A stretch of DNA of 64,000 nt from Isoperla grammatica (GCA_945910005.1 OX246745.1:45108822-45172821), one strand, 5' to 3'. Counted from the first letter of the stretch, positions 44,979 through 57,199 are shown. Program-made: numbers and translations. Notes: generated by a model not told the origin, from the letters alone.

Positions 44979-45033
44979 CAATATTAATAGTCACGAAAGT
45001 CTAAGTTCAGTAATATATATATATATATATATA

Positions 45034-45985
45034 TCGCAACTCTTTATTCCAACATCATTTAGTTGGGTCAAGGGGTGTTTCCACCATTGATCTTGGGCAT
45101 CCCAGGAATCAGTCTCGGCATGCCAGTATCGAGTTGAGTAGTAACATTTTTTTTATAGAAACCGCGCCCTTAAAATCATAATTCAGGCCTAGGCCTAATC
45201 ATTAAGACATAAATACAGTAACTACAATATTATCAAACTCGAGCTCTAATCCGATGGCGGGTCATAGTTATGAATAATATCCGTTATTTATTAGTGACAA
45301 TAAATATCGTCAAACGTGTGCGAGCTGATTCCAGTCGAAAAACTTCCAAACTGCTGTCAAATTGTCATGATCCGAGAGTCATATTTTCAGATTCTTTCAA
45401 TCCCATTCCAACCGCTTCACAGAAACCACATAAAATGAATTAATCTGAGCACATATTTCATGTTATTACACCTAATAATTTGGCGGAAACGTAGTCTGTT
45501 ACGTGTTTAAACGAAATATTAAAACTTGATGTATTTTATTGCCTTTTATTTCACAAGTTTCAAGACATCCACAACTAGTTGCCATTGCAGGTATATTGCC
45601 GAAATCATGCCCAAAATGCATTCTGGGTCGCTCCCAGCAGCGGCTTCACGAAATGACGTAATTACCCATTCAGCTGAACTGATTTTGAAAACGGTAGTCG
45701 GCACCTTTCCCCCGGGCACTTGGTCGACTTCCGTTCAAATTAAAGGACAGGAATACGCGACTTGAAAATCATGAAACGCTCGCTCGCATTTGGTCGAGTA
45801 CTTTACTTGACTCAAGTTTTCGAGTAGGTACTCGTACGTCCGTAGATATCAGTGATACAGTATATTATATCACTGATATATTATATCACTGATGTATTAT
45901 ATCAGGATGATATTGTAATGTCCAGCATACAGCTTATTCGTTTTTCACATTAATTCTCTCCATTACGTGATTTATGCACATTTGA
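45034..45985. other. Intronic DNA, no gene seen
   Basis: Anonymous, with a short tandem TATTATATCACTGA repeat near 45860-45905. Confidence 0.45.
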
Positions 45986-46693
45986 TAGGGAACCAAAGTG
46001 GGCGTTGACTGGTTCACACGCGTCTCCCGTTCCTATCTAAATAAGCCGTACCAGATTTTTCGTAAGCGCTACCGCCTGTACCAGAGAACGTACAAGAAGC
46101 ACATGCACATTCTAAGAAACTGTGAAGTTTCCTCTTTACAATGATATAAATCACTTTTATTAATCTCAAGTTTATATAGGTATACTTTCGACGTGAAGTG
46201 AACGCTGTTTGTACAGTGCAGTGTTGACAAATCTCAAGTAAAAAACGTATGCATATTTTTATAGCCTATGACCGTGACAACAACTTGCACTTGCATAAGC
46301 AATGTGTCTACTGTTGCCATGAATTGTCAAGTACAATAATGTTTCATGGAAATGCCAAAAATATGTTTAAAATTGTATGTTATTGCAACCCGTGAAAACA
46401 ATCTGGCAACCGCGCTCGGTCGGCAGCCGCCAAGTCCGCCTAATTTGGTGGTATTTTCGACACATTCACACACATATCTCGTACTCATTTAAATTTGGGC
46501 TGCGTTCAGTAACCAACTGATAGGTCATATTGACCAGTATGAACTGTCGAATAATGTGATGTAATTTGTTTTCATAACTTTTGCGTGTATCAAAAGACAC
46601 AGCGAGTTACATTTTCGTTCCATGCTTACTCTTATGGACGCGCGGACCAGTGTGAGCCAAAAACCTTCCCGCCTTCAAAACTTTGGTTCCCTA
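45986..46693. mobile_element. Inverted-repeat element (TAGGGAACCAAAG ends)
   Basis: Left TAGGGAACCAAAG and right CTTTGGTTCCCTA are perfect 13-bp inverted repeats. CACACGCG/CGCGCGGACCAGTGTG words follow inside. No target duplication or transposase was seen. Confidence 0.6.
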
Positions 46694-46875
46694 TTAAGAC
46701 ATGTGTGTCCAATACATAAAACATTTTCTGTTTTGTGTTTGAGCTGCTTACAGTTAGATTAATGTTTAGCTTGCTATTGAGTCATCACATCTGTTTAGAC
46801 AACGATGACAGCACGACACTGAAACATAACAACTTTGCTGTCAGGGGGTCTTCAATAGGCTCATGTTCCATTGTA

Positions 46876-47590
46876 CAGTATAACCTTGATATTTAGAAAA
46901 CAAGTAATTCAAAATGCGTAATATTTCGAACAAAAACATTGACCCCGGCTCTCAACATTGCATTTTATGTTATTTAATTTACATAATTCGAAATTCACTA
47001 TAATTCGTAATTTGAAGGGATAAACAATCCCGGTTTATTACTTCCTATATAAAATATGCCTCGAAATCGATTTTTTCCAATGTTTTCAGGAAATGTGTTT
47101 TGAACGGTCTGTAATTGGAATGCACGAGACAAACAATGCAAACCCTCGCGCAAGGCCAGCGAGCGCCATCTTGACCTTGACAGTTGCCTGCACTTCCCTT
47201 CACCATCCAGCTGGCAAGTTATTGTTCTGTGATCGTGTTCTGTCGACAGCACGTTATCAATTGGTACAAGTTCATTACTCCACGTAAAATGTGTGCTTTT
47301 TGTTTTGCTAGAATGTGTTTTTTCGCATCATTAAAATCAGGGGTGCGTAATTACTCAATGACAAAATTACGCGTGTTATTAGGGTACAGTAAATCTCCAC
47401 TTGAAAACTTGCGTGATGCTAGGCCTACGTAGCGTCCGAGATACTTTGCTAGCTTGTACTTGTAGTGGTGTAAATAAAGTACGGTTCGACTCAAAAACAG
47501 TTTTTTGAATTTTTTTTTGTATTTCGAATATTTTTACTTTGAAATGGATTTTTGGGGTAACTTTGATTTCAAGATATCGAGGTTATACTG
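46876..47590. mobile_element. Pogo/Tigger-like non-autonomous element
   Basis: Ends CAGTATAACCTTGATAT and ATATCGAGGTTATACTG are inverted and flanked by TA on both sides (46874-46875, 47591-47592). CAGT..AACC termini with TA duplication are typical of pogo-type mariner relatives. No transposase. Confidence 0.75.
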
Positions 47591-47592
47591 TA

Positions 47593-48324
47593 GATGGTTA
47601 ATTGTTGATAGATTTGGGTCTTGGAATTGTTTGGTGACCAACGTCGGGTATAGGGAGACGGTCGAGCGGCCGGCGGACGAGGGAACCTACGCAGGGTGGT
47701 CGTGTTGATCGCAACAATCCCCTGATCTTAAGACGGCTTAGGACTGGTCAAACAATTTAGATTTGGGAACCAGAAATATTTCGTGCAGACGTTACTCGAG
47801 AGTTTCGGGTTATACATCTGGTTTCGCGGATCGGCTATCGGGGGATGAGGTGACAGGTTGTCCAGGCGAAGGGGATAAATCTTGAAATATGAGTATGTAG
47901 GCCAGATGGCTTCGGTACCATTGCACTCGAGGAAAGTCTTGGGCTTGAACATGCTACTGTACTCGAAAGCAAAATTCATGTAAGACGCATATAATATACG
48001 CATATGAAATATACGCATATACCACTCCGTTATTAAATTTAAAACACCAATAAAACAATAGGAACTAAGTTTCCAACTATTACGAGCTTTCGAAGTATAT
48101 TTACAACAGACACAAGTACAGCCCACCATACAATGAGTATTTAACGGTAGGCCTACGCAGCTTGCAACAATGAATACTGTAATGAATATGGCTACTAATG
48201 TATAACATGACACAACAATAGCAAATAACACCACACAATAAGCGTTTCTTATAGTTCGACACACGGTATCAGCGATAATGTTAACTAATTTATAACAAAA
48301 AGCACACAGTTCCATACAGGCCAT
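47593..48324. other. Intronic DNA, no convincing gene
   Basis: Contains a 198-codon minus-strand frame (47728-48324) rich in Cys, Tyr and hydrophobic residues. It matches no family I recognise and sits in AT-rich DNA. The boundary with the gypsy fragment lies near 48325. Confidence 0.35.
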
Positions 48325-49256
48325 GTGGGCAACAAGTTGAACGCCACAATGGTACTCTCAAAACTGCCCTGCGCTGTTTCTGCCAAGAACACAAACATTG
48401 GGATCTCTATCTCCATGAAATCGGCTTTGCTATGCGGACATCTATAAGCGAGGCTACTGGCATGACACCAGCGTTGCTCACCTTCGGTAGAGAACTACGA
48501 AATCCCTGGGACGTGCCCTTGCCCATGGACATGCCGGAGACTCCACCTCTCTCTCAGCACGATTATGCGGCAACCCTTTCTGACCGTATGAAGACTGTGG
48601 TAGCCTGGGCTCAGAAGAACATCGCCAATGCTCACTCCAAACAGCAAACTAGTTACAACGCCAGTCGTGTCCAGAAATCTTTCCAGGTCGGTGAATTCGT
48701 CCCCAAGGAGTCTCACCCCCTTAGCAATGCTAGTCAGGGCATCGCTGCCAAGTTGGCTCCTAAATGGGAAGGACCATTCAGGGTAGCCGACCGCACGGGG
48801 AATATATATCTGTTACAACAGCCGGGTACTCGCAAAGCAGCTGGCAAAGCAAATGTAGACCAGCTGAAGGCGTGGATAACAGCCCCTATTTGGGCCACTC
48901 CCGATCGTGGACCTACCACATCCTCCCAACGCCCGACACAGACCGCTATCGGACGCAACTGTCTTACCCCTAAAACTAATCCACCTCCATGTGTCACCCC
49001 GTCTGCGTCCTCCACACCGCACCCTCCCAATACCCGACTGCAGCAGGTGGACGACGGGACCGGGACGTCATCTGGCATCATTTCATCGCCTGCAAGCGAT
49101 GGACACGGCCAGGAGGAGTCATCAGGCTCTGCTAGATCGTCTCCAGTTCCTGGTCGCTACTTCTTCAGGCAGCGGAAACCTCCTTCCATGGGGGGAGGAT
49201 GTAGCGCCCGCCCTCTACGGGCCTCGGGGGACGGTGAAGAGGACACTGGGGGGTAG
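48325..49256 (+). pseudogene. Ty3/gypsy-type integrase, C-terminal fragment
   Basis: The frame begins at QQVERHNGTLKTAL, where the glutamate (48339) is the last residue of the integrase DDE triad. It continues through GMTPALLTFGRELRNP and KLAPKWEGPFRV, a GPY/F-type C-terminal module, to a proline-rich tail. The stop is TAG at 49254-49256, inside the LTR. The first two catalytic aspartates, the reverse transcriptase and gag are absent. The purine tract GGGGGGAGGA (49190-49199) is the expected plus-strand primer just before the LTR. Confidence 0.88.
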
Positions 49257-50395
49257 GGAGGGACGGACAGGCCAGTGTGAGTTTGGGACGCGAGCGCGTA
49301 GTACACAGCTAATGCGTAGGTCTGCCAACTGATGTAGCGCCCGCCCTCTACGGGCCTCGGGGGACGGTGAAGAGGACACTGGGGGGTAGGGAGGGACGGA
49401 CAGGCCAGTGTGAGTTTGGGACGCGAGCGCGTAGTACACAGCTAATGCGTAGGTCTGCCAACTGATGTAGCGCCCGCCCTCTACGGGCCTCGGGGGACGG
49501 TGAAGAGGACACTGGGGGGTAGGGAGGGACGGACAGGCCAGTGGGAGTTTGGGACGCGAGCGCGTAGTACACAGCTAATGCGTAGGTCTGCCAACTGATG
49601 TAGCGCCCGCCCTCTACGGGCCTCGGGGGACGGTGAAGAGGACACTGGGGGTAGGGAGGGACGGACAGGCCAGTGTGAGTTTGGGACGCGAGCGCGTAGT
49701 ACACAGCTAATGCGTAGGTCTGCCAACTGATGTAGCGCCCGCCCTCTACGGGCCTCGGGGGACGGTGAAGAGGACACTGGGGGGTAGGGAGGGACGGACA
49801 GGCCAGTGTGAGTTTGGGACGCGAGCGCGTAGTACACAGCTAATGCGTAGGTCTGCCAACTGATGTAGCGCCCGCCCTCTACGGGCCTCGGGGGACGGTG
49901 AAGAGGACACTGGGGGGTAGGGAGGGACGGACAGGCCAGTGTGAGTTTGGGACGCGAGCGCGTAGTACACAGCTAATGCGTAGGTCTGCCAACTGATGTA
50001 GCGCCCGCCCTCTACGGGCCTCGGGGGACGGTGAAGAGGACACTGGGGGGTAGGGAGGGACGGACAGGCCAGTGTGAGTTTGGGACGCGAGCGCGTAGTA
50101 CACAGCTAATGCGTAGGTCTGCCAACTGATGTAGCGCCCGCCCTCTACGGGCCTCGGGGGACGGTGAAGAGGACACTGGGGGGTAGGGAGGGACGGACAG
50201 GCCAGTGTGAGTTTGGGACGCGAGCGCGTAGTACACAGCTAATGCGTAGGTCTGCCAACTGATGTAGCGCCCGCCCTCTACGGGCCTCGGGGGACGGTGA
50301 AGAGGACACTGGGGGGTAGGGAGGGACGGACAGGCCAGTGTGAGTTTGGGACGCGAGCGCGTAGTACACAGCTAATGCGTAGGTCTGCCAACTGC
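49200..50395. repeat. 133-bp tandem repeat, nine copies
   Basis: Units start at 49200, 49333, 49466, 49599 (132 bp), 49731, 49864, 49997, 50130 and 50263. They are almost identical, differing by one G in a run and one T/G. Each begins TGTAGCGCCCGCCCTCTACG. Minus-strand frames repeating through it are artefacts. Confidence 0.97.
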
Positions 50396-50643
50396 ACTGT
50401 TAGTTATAGTATTAGTAAGTGTTAGTAATTGTCCGACTGCGCACAGTGTTCCTGTAACGTTGCGTGTGTTATTGATGTTATATGTGTTAAGTGATCGGCG
50501 AACTGTTCCCGTGAAACTATAAGTTTAAGTCTAGTGTAAGTGATCGGCGAACTGTTCCCGCGTGCTATAAGTTGTCTAGTGTAAGTGGTCGGCGGACTGT
50601 TTAAGTGATATTGGATTTCTTGTCGCTCCCCTAGTAGGCGACA
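49200..50643 (+). mobile_element. 3' LTR of the gypsy element, expanded by tandem repeats
   Basis: Starts TGTAGCGCCC after the polypurine tract and ends TAGTAGGCGACA, giving TG...CA limits and about 1.44 kb. Its left 1.2 kb is the 133-bp array. The right part has three diverged copies of AAGTGATCGGCGAACTGTT (50490-50615). The 5' LTR is not in the window, so the right limit is inferred. Confidence 0.7.
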
Positions 50644-50845
50644 AATGCAATGTTTATTCAGTGGAATAAGTCAAATTTATTCTACCGATAGTGTACAATA
50701 GAAGAATGGAAAACATTGCCACATTTTTAAAGTAAAACAATAAATATACCTATTTAGCAGTCTTTAGACTTCAGTCAGTTTAAAAATTAACAGTAACTTA
50801 AGGATTTTTTTTTTTTTTTTTATTTATTTTAGATTTTAAATCAAG
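50644..50845. other. Intronic spacer
   Basis: AT-rich with a T-run at 50807-50822; no gene. Confidence 0.4.
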
Positions 50846-52157
50846 ATTTTAGAATTTTAATCAACTTGTCTCCAAAGGTCAATGCTACCATTAGCTCCAC
50901 ATTCTCCGGTCTTAAAGTGGTTCTCTTGTCTGTTTTTAAGAATGTTACAGTAGGCAGAGAACCTCCTCTCACTGTCTGCATTTGAGACTGGCACCCACAT
51001 TGCCCTAACTGCGCGTGGTCTGCCTTCAGGCCTAGCAATGTGGTGTGTTAGTACCTCCACCTCCTTTCACTACACACACAATGCACAGTAACCCTCCACA
51101 AGAACATTGGTAGCTGAACCGGCAAGGAATGGTATGTTTTTAGCATTGAGTTTCACTGCTTCATTCGTGACGGTAACCATGTTTCTGGGATCAAATAGTT
51201 GGGCAATTGAGGACAGGAAACCTTTGGCGGGATCGAGAGTTAGAAGAGATGACAGTTTTGTGGATGATTTTACAGCAACGTTCTTTAGTTTTTGAGAAAG
51301 GGCTGGTCTGTGTTTGGGTTGTACCTCTTGAAGCATGCCAGTTGTTTAAAAGTTGGAGTTCCCTTCACTAACGATGGCAAGACTTCTTTGTAGATCTGTC
51401 AACTTGCCATGCAGCTTGTGGGCATATGGGTAGGTGCCTTCTAAGACTACTATCAAGTCGATTGTAGACTTGCAATGTTCGACGACAAATGCTGCCCGAC
51501 ACTGAATGACAGTTTTTTCATCTATTTTCCCTTGAAGAACTCCGCCGTCGGGGAAAGGTACTCGCACACATATTCCACGGAATTGTGCCACGAGTTCCGT
51601 CGTGTCATGACGGGTAGTGGAAATGGCTTAGGTGCCATGTGTGGGTAATTATTTTTCTAGTGGAAGATGTAGTGCTTCTTGCGTTTACGAGCATTGTCGA
51701 ATGCATTTTTTATGTGTGTCAAGCACTCGTTTAGTTCGGGTAGTTCAATTTGCCAGATGTTTTCGACTAAATTTAGCTTATGTGCCCAACATTCGATATG
51801 AATAAGTTGATCACTGAGAAATCCATTTTTCAAACTCCTGAAACATTTGCCCATGTACCTTGCCGAGTCAGATGCCATAAAAACAACACTGTCATGGTAT
51901 TTCATATTTGTTTAAAACTTCCAAGATTGCCCTGGAACACTCCTTGTGGTCAGTAGTCTGCAGGATTTTGATGCCACCAACATACAAACTGGTCTGATCC
52001 TTGCACTCGAGCACTTTTATCAGAACAATGAACACGCACTGGCCTTTTCGGTCCGTGGTTTCGTCACACGTGACGCCAACAAACTTGCTACGCACAGCAT
52101 TTTTTAGAGAAGCTTCTTCTTGCTCGCGGACTTTAGGGACATAGGACGACCGTATAG
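50846..52157 (-). pseudogene. hAT-superfamily transposase, decayed
   Basis: Minus-strand blocks in several frames, in order: KFVGVTCDETTD (first catalytic aspartate region), VVFMASDSARYMGKCF, ECWAHKLNLVENIW (C-x2-H of the insertion domain), FLSSIAQLFDPRN and, near the C-terminus, WVPVSNADSERRFSAYCNIL, the hAT dimerisation region. Frameshifts or stops separate the blocks, and the 5' end is cut by the dispersed repeat at 52158. hAT transposases cut and paste elements like the many short hAT copies in this window, but this copy is dead. Confidence 0.85.
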
Positions 52158-52491
52158 TAGGGTGGGTCGAAAAAGTCGTTTTTTCGCGTATCAAATTCTA
52201 ATAGTACTCGAAAGTTGTGTATTTGCATGCTTATCAACGGAAAAATATTGAAAAAAATCACAACTTGGATCTTCAGTTTGCGCAAAGGGCCTAAAGTTTG
52301 AAAAAAAAAATAGAAAATATAGGAAATAAATTTTTGAGTATCGAATTCTTATAGGGCTCAAAAGTTGTGTATTTTCATGCTTATCAATAGAAAAATATTG
52401 TAAAAAATCATAACTTAGATCTTCAGTTCGCGCAAAGCGCCTAAATTTTAGAAAAAATGAAAAAAAAAACACCAAATCTTGGGTTTACGCT
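52158..52491. repeat. 330-bp dispersed dimeric repeat, copy 2
   Basis: Same order and orientation as 42427-42758, with scattered substitutions and A-run length changes. It interrupts the hAT transposase remnant. Confidence 0.85.
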
Positions 52492-52573
52492 CAAAATATA
52501 CAAGTAATGTGTTTTGGCTGCGCGATGAAGTACTTTGTACTTAGACGCTATCAAAAGCCAAAACACATAACTA

Positions 52574-52574
<1 letters not shown>

Positions 52575-52613
<39 letters not shown>
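52575..52613. repeat. (TA)n microsatellite
   Basis: About 38 bp of TA, immediately beside a Penelope-like foldback, as at 44710 and 45012. Confidence 0.95.
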
Positions 52614-52615
<2 letters not shown>

Positions 52616-52622
52616 TGGATTA

Positions 52623-53347
52623 AAAAGAGGCCAAAAGGCTAGTAATATGATAGGTTGAAAGATAGACCCCAACAGCTTACCTGAATTTTAGTGGTATAGA
52701 GGTAAAAGACAACATATATAAAGGACAACACAAGTTTTCCAAGACGTTTCGGTACAAGACCTTGATCACTCGGGAGTAAGAAGACTACTAACTAACTAAC
52801 CTAACCTATGAACTAAACTAGCTAGCCCAATTGGCTGTTGGGGGGAGGGGGGGGAGAGTGGCAGAAAGAAGGGGTTGGGAGGCTAGGAAGGTGGTGGGGG
52901 AAGCAGGGACATAGTTCCTCTTCACCGGATGTTTAAGTTGGGCGGAGTGCGAGATTTAGTTATCCACTGGTGGGCCAACTCCCATCTTTGTAGCTCTCCT
53001 GGATTACAGTTGACAGGAAAAGATTTTATGATCCTGGTGGTGAAGCATGAATGAAATGGACCATTTCCCCATGTCCCTGCTTCCCCCTCCACCTTCCTAG
53101 CTCCCCAACCCCTTCTGTCTGCCACTCTCCCCCCCTCCCCCCCAACAGCCAATAGGGCCAGCTAGTTTAGTTCATAGGTTAGGTTAGTTAGTTAGTAGTT
53201 GTCTTCTTACTCCCGAATGATCAAGGTCTTGACCGAAACGTCTTGGAAAACTTGTGTTGTCCTTTATATATGTTGTCTTTTATCTCTATACCACTACAAT
53301 TCAGGTAAGCTGTTGGGGTCTATCCTTCTACCTATCATACATATATA
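52623..53347 (-). mobile_element. Penelope-like foldback with protein tail in the loop
   Basis: Arms at about 52645-52910 and 53071-53331 are inverted copies. The loop codes on the minus strand (53060 to 52922) for SCFTTRIIKSFPVNCNPGEL, then RWELAHQWI and PPNLNIR-stop, the Penelope C-terminus. Both arms contain GTACCGAAACGTCTTGG or GACCGAAACGTCTTGG and the CAGGTAAGCTGTTGGGGTC module. Confidence 0.8.
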
Positions 53348-53348
53348 T

Positions 53349-53545
53349 AGTTGGAACTCAGAACAAGATAAAACATGTTCTAGTGACAGGGAAAGGTACA
53401 GAAGGACGACAGCTTACCTGAGAAAGTAGATAGGACGCTTTGAGAAACATATAGATGAGAAGTCTTCTCATCTTTATGGCTCTCAGGTATCTCAGGTAAG
53501 CTGTCAGTCATTCTGTTCCAACTAACTCAGCCTTTTGGCCTCTCC
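53349..53545. mobile_element. Small Penelope-related foldback
   Basis: Left AGTTGGAAC...GACAGCTTACCTGAG and right CTCAGGTAAGCTGTCAG...GTTCCAACT are inverted, with a small GATGAGAAG/CTTCTCATC hairpin inside. It shares CAGGTAAGCTGT with the other Penelope ends. Confidence 0.6.
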
Positions 53546-53825
53546 AAGTATACTCTATATATATAACTCGATACTCGCGAGTAGTTGGCAGCGCGACTCA
53601 AAACAAAAAGTACTACTCGTGCATTCCTACTGATATCTGAAGTAATAAGCATCAAAAACACTTGTTTACATTATAATATAGAGTCATGTAGATACTCTTT
53701 GATAGCCACTAGTCAGACAGGGGCACAGGGAGTGTGGCCTTTAGCAAGACATCCCTGACCACAGCATGTTGGGAGCCACTTCCTTGATTTAGATTACTAC
53801 AGGATTTGTTCTTCTTATGTTCTAG

Positions 53826-53947
53826 CTGCTCTGCAGAAGAAAGGACTAAAAAAGGTCGTGTAGATAAGCCTAAAATGGTTTCAAAATACATAAAAGAGTA
53901 TTGTGACAGCCAGACAGGGTCGGCCAATGCTTGCAAATGCGGCAAAA
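53826..53947 (+). CDS. TFIIIA-like zinc-finger protein, third coding exon
   Basis: The acceptor is a good pyrimidine tract (TTGTTCTTCTTATGTTCTAG). One base completes the split codon from exon 2, then 40 codons, then one base before GTAAGT. It encodes a basic linker (EERTKKGRVDKPK) and a cysteine-containing segment (CDSQTGSANACKCGK), but no complete C2H2 finger. Phases fit both neighbours. This is the weakest exon of the set because it has no domain signature, and an unseen exon could lie in the 14-kb intron before it. Confidence 0.6.
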
Positions 53948-54226
53948 GTAAGTTGGCATCTAACCAAATTAACGAAACGTACTTTGTCTTGCTACTTGTT
54001 GGTCTTTGCCAGTTCACATTGGGCATGTAGAGATACAGAGATTTAGCACCAGAATAAGAAATAGTTCACTTTAGGATGAAATAATAAAGCCCTGATGTGA
54101 TACTAAGTTTTCCTGCTTCTTCATCAAAATTTACATTATAGACAACCAGTATACAAAAACATGCTAGAAATGAAACGAACTAACAATTTTTTTAATAACT
54201 CATAAATTGCTTTTTAAGGACTATAA

Positions 54227-55152
54227 CATACCTGCCAACTTTTACGAATTATTCGTAAAATTTACGAAAAACTGCATCCCTTTACGGTTTTACGATTGCC
54301 TTTTCAATTTTACGAATTTTTTGTAAAAACTTTGAAAACTTTGAAGAAAGTAGTCATGGTCAAAAGCTGTGATGATGTGGTGTGCCATAAGCGAAACTTC
54401 AGTAATGATTTCTTGAAGAATGATAAGCAAGCAACATCGGCATCTCTCGCTTCAGCCATATCTCAAGTAGTTCCAGCTGCGTCAAGTTTGTATATAATAA
54501 TTAGAGATACGTGAAAATAGCGTTTTGAGTATAGATGCTACAAAGCGCTATTTTTCAGTAGAAACTAAGGTTTTTCTGTTCCTATTTTATTATATTTAAC
54601 ATAGTAATTATACTTTGTGTATGATAAATGCAATTTGGTTGATTTTAATTTTAATAGTATGACATGATTTAAAAATAAAAATTCGAGAAAACTTCATTCT
54701 CACGTTTTTAATCTTGGCAAAAAAATAGATGCTACAAAACGCTATAAAATGACAATTGAAAATGCTATTTTCACGTATCACTAATAATAATGTACTTAAA
54801 AATCTGTTATTTTAAAATGAGGTGAACAATCCTAGACCTACAACTAATATTAATTGACTGTCACTATCGCTCAAGCAGTACCATCAATCTCGTATGTTAA
54901 CCACTGCAATGGATTTCAAATGGCACGTAAGTGTAAATTTGAGATAAGTTATAAAAAGAGTGATAAAAGTGTCCCCAAAGCCCTTCAAGGAACGCCAAAT
55001 TGCAACAAGATTCTAAAAAAAATCCGGGGGCCCCCATTTTCCTGGGGGGCAAGCCCCCCAGACACCCCGTCGTGCTGCGCAACTTCATATACCCCCTTAT
55101 AAGCTTATTTGGGAATTTTATGAATTTTCAAATTTCAAAGTTGGCAGGTATG
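54227..55152. mobile_element. Inverted-repeat element (CATACCTGCCAAC ends)
   Basis: Ends CATACCTGCCAACTTT and AAAGTTGGCAGGTATG are perfect inverted repeats. CTATAA flanks both sides (54221-54226, 55153-55158). It contains a GGGGGGC/GCCCCCC hairpin near 55045. No transposase. It sits in the zinc-finger gene intron. Confidence 0.8.
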
Positions 55153-55316
55153 CTATAAAGTGTAATTTTAAGTTCAATATGCTGAATTGTTTAAATTAAA
55201 AAATATATTCCCTAGACCCTTTGGCATAAGTACCAAATCATTGTGGGACCTGAGGTGCAGTAGGCATTGCAACTATGTAGGCAATGGAAGGAATGAGTAA
55301 CAGTGTTGTCATTTAG

Positions 55317-55517
55317 GCTTCAGATATGTCCTTCGTGAAAAGGACCCAGCCACCGCTCCGACACTCTGCCACAAGTGTGGACAAAGCTTTGTGTCTGCAC
55401 GAGACTTCCGGCGCCACGAAAGAGGCCACATTACGTATGAATGTAACTACATAGGGTGCGACAACCGCGAATTTTCCTTTGTGGAAATGCGAAAGCATAT
55501 TGCGTCCACGCACCGAG
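55317..55517 (+). CDS. TFIIIA-like zinc-finger protein, fourth coding exon
   Basis: Acceptor GTCATTTAG, donor CGAG|GTAAGG; the phases (2 + 66 codons + 1) join correctly on both sides. It encodes two fingers: C-x2-C-x12-H-x3-H at 314-334 (LCHKCGQSFVSARDF) and C-x4-C-x12-H-x4-H at 339-362 (YECNYIGCDNREF). The closely packed second finger, followed directly by another finger, recalls fingers 6 and 7 of TFIIIA. Confidence 0.88.
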
Positions 55518-55741
55518 GTAAGGCGTCGTAGGGCTAGGATAATTTGATTTTATTTATTTATTTATTAGGACACATAATATTTATACAATTACAAATTTAC
55601 TTATAATGTATGAAATAATTATTTGAAACAGTTTTCACCGTGTTGTTTTTTTTTTTTATTTAAAACGTCACTGTCTTCCATTTCGTGGGGTATTTCCCAT
55701 TTTCCTCTGTTAGTTGTTCGTGTTCAGTGGAGCGTCGATTA
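55518..55741. other. Zinc-finger gene intron start
   Basis: AT-rich with a short TTTA run. No feature. Confidence 0.5.
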
Positions 55742-56530
55742 CAGTCCAACCTTGACAGTACGACACCGTTAAGACGTCGTTATGTCGCGATCGTCTTTCC
55801 GTCAAAAATTGTTCAATTTATTTATTATGGATAGGCCTAGCGATAGTTGAAAAGATTAAAAAAAAATTTTACATTCAGTTTGTACGGTAATGTGCCTTCA
55901 TGTTTAATACACAACATAAGTTTAAAGGATTCGAAATCCAAAAAACTGAAGTGTAATCTGATCAGCTGTCAATGTTCCAGATGTTCCCCTTACTTGGTAC
56001 AATAGTGAAAGTTTCACACCCCAAGAATGTTTGGTTTGGGCTGTATGACCTTTTGAATGTTTCTGTCGTGAGGCCACCAGGCCACCCTCAGCTGTCTGAA
56101 TCCCACTCGTAGTAGAGAAGGAGAAAGGAAGTGACCGCTGTGTTAATGAGTATGGCTAGAGCTAGCAATTTAGATATAATGGATAGCTGTTGGTTTGAAT
56201 TTAGTAAAATATATGTACCCTATATCAATACAAAAGGAAATATCGGCAATGTGTCCACACAATAGAACTAATTTAACAGGTAAATTGCGGATCGAAAGTA
56301 TTAAACGCACTCTCAGTTGGCGATTGCCGATCTTGAGTAGTAGATTGACTATTGAGATATGAAAGTCGTCTTCATCGTGTTTAAGACGTTGTGAAAAGCA
56401 GCCCTTTCAAGTTCACCTTCACAAATGCTAAGTGCGTGCATGCCTTTAAGTCAGTAATATAATGTAACGGCCATACATTGCCGCGTACCCAGGTGAATCA
56501 AACTGTGTGTCTCCCAGCATGCATTTATAC

Positions 56531-56898
56531 TAAGGTTGCCCATCGACATCGATTAATCGATTAATAATCGATGTCGATGCAAATTTCCGACATCGATTTT
56601 TTTTTCATAAATCAAATCTTTTTTTACGCAAAATAAATAATAATAATAAAAAAAATCGGTACTCCGCTCGTCGACAAGGTTACAACACAATATCAACTAC
56701 CCAGAAGCTTTTGCGATGAACAAGAAATGATTTTGTTAGTTTTTCTTTTTAGTTTTTTCATTGTTCAAGGAACTTTTTTTTTTAAGTCGATTATTTCAGG
56801 TTTGATGTCGATGTCGAAAAATTTCCAACATCGCGATGTGACATCGATGTTTTGATTTCGATGTCGATGTTGTAATTTAACATCGATGGGCAACCTTA
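56531..56898. mobile_element. hAT-like MITE with perfect 8-bp duplication
   Basis: Ends TAAGGTTGCCCATCGA and CGATGGGCAACCTTA, flanked by ATTTATAC at 56523-56530 and 56899-56906. Subterminal ATCGATTAATCGATT palindromes. No coding. Confidence 0.92.
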
Positions 56899-56906
56899 AT
56901 TTATAC

Positions 56907-57199
56907 CAGTTCTTTACCTCGCAGTCTGTCTCTGATTTCACTAGTTTGTCTGCCCAATGCAGTGCACTACTAGCTCAAATTATTATTTAGGTAGTTAATC
57001 GAAATTTGTGTACTGGACCAACATTTCAGCAAGTCTATGCAAAGACATCACCGTAACACGTCGGAGAGAATAATTGCGAATGTAAAGAAAACATTTCAAC
57101 GGGCTGTTAATTTTTCGGTACCGGTAGTTCCGTTATACGATGATTTTTGCTCACTTGTGTTTGAACTACAATGCTAACAAAGACTACATGGCGGAAGCC
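56907..57199. other. Intronic DNA, no gene seen
   Basis: Nothing recognised. Confidence 0.4.

Noticed and set aside
47728..48324. 198-codon minus-strand frame rich in Cys and hydrophobic residues
   Set aside because: No recognisable motif, no splice support, and AT-rich composition. Left unassigned.
49215..50369. Repeated 74-118-codon minus-strand frames
   Set aside because: Frames follow the 133-bp repeat and run antisense to the LTR; no domain.
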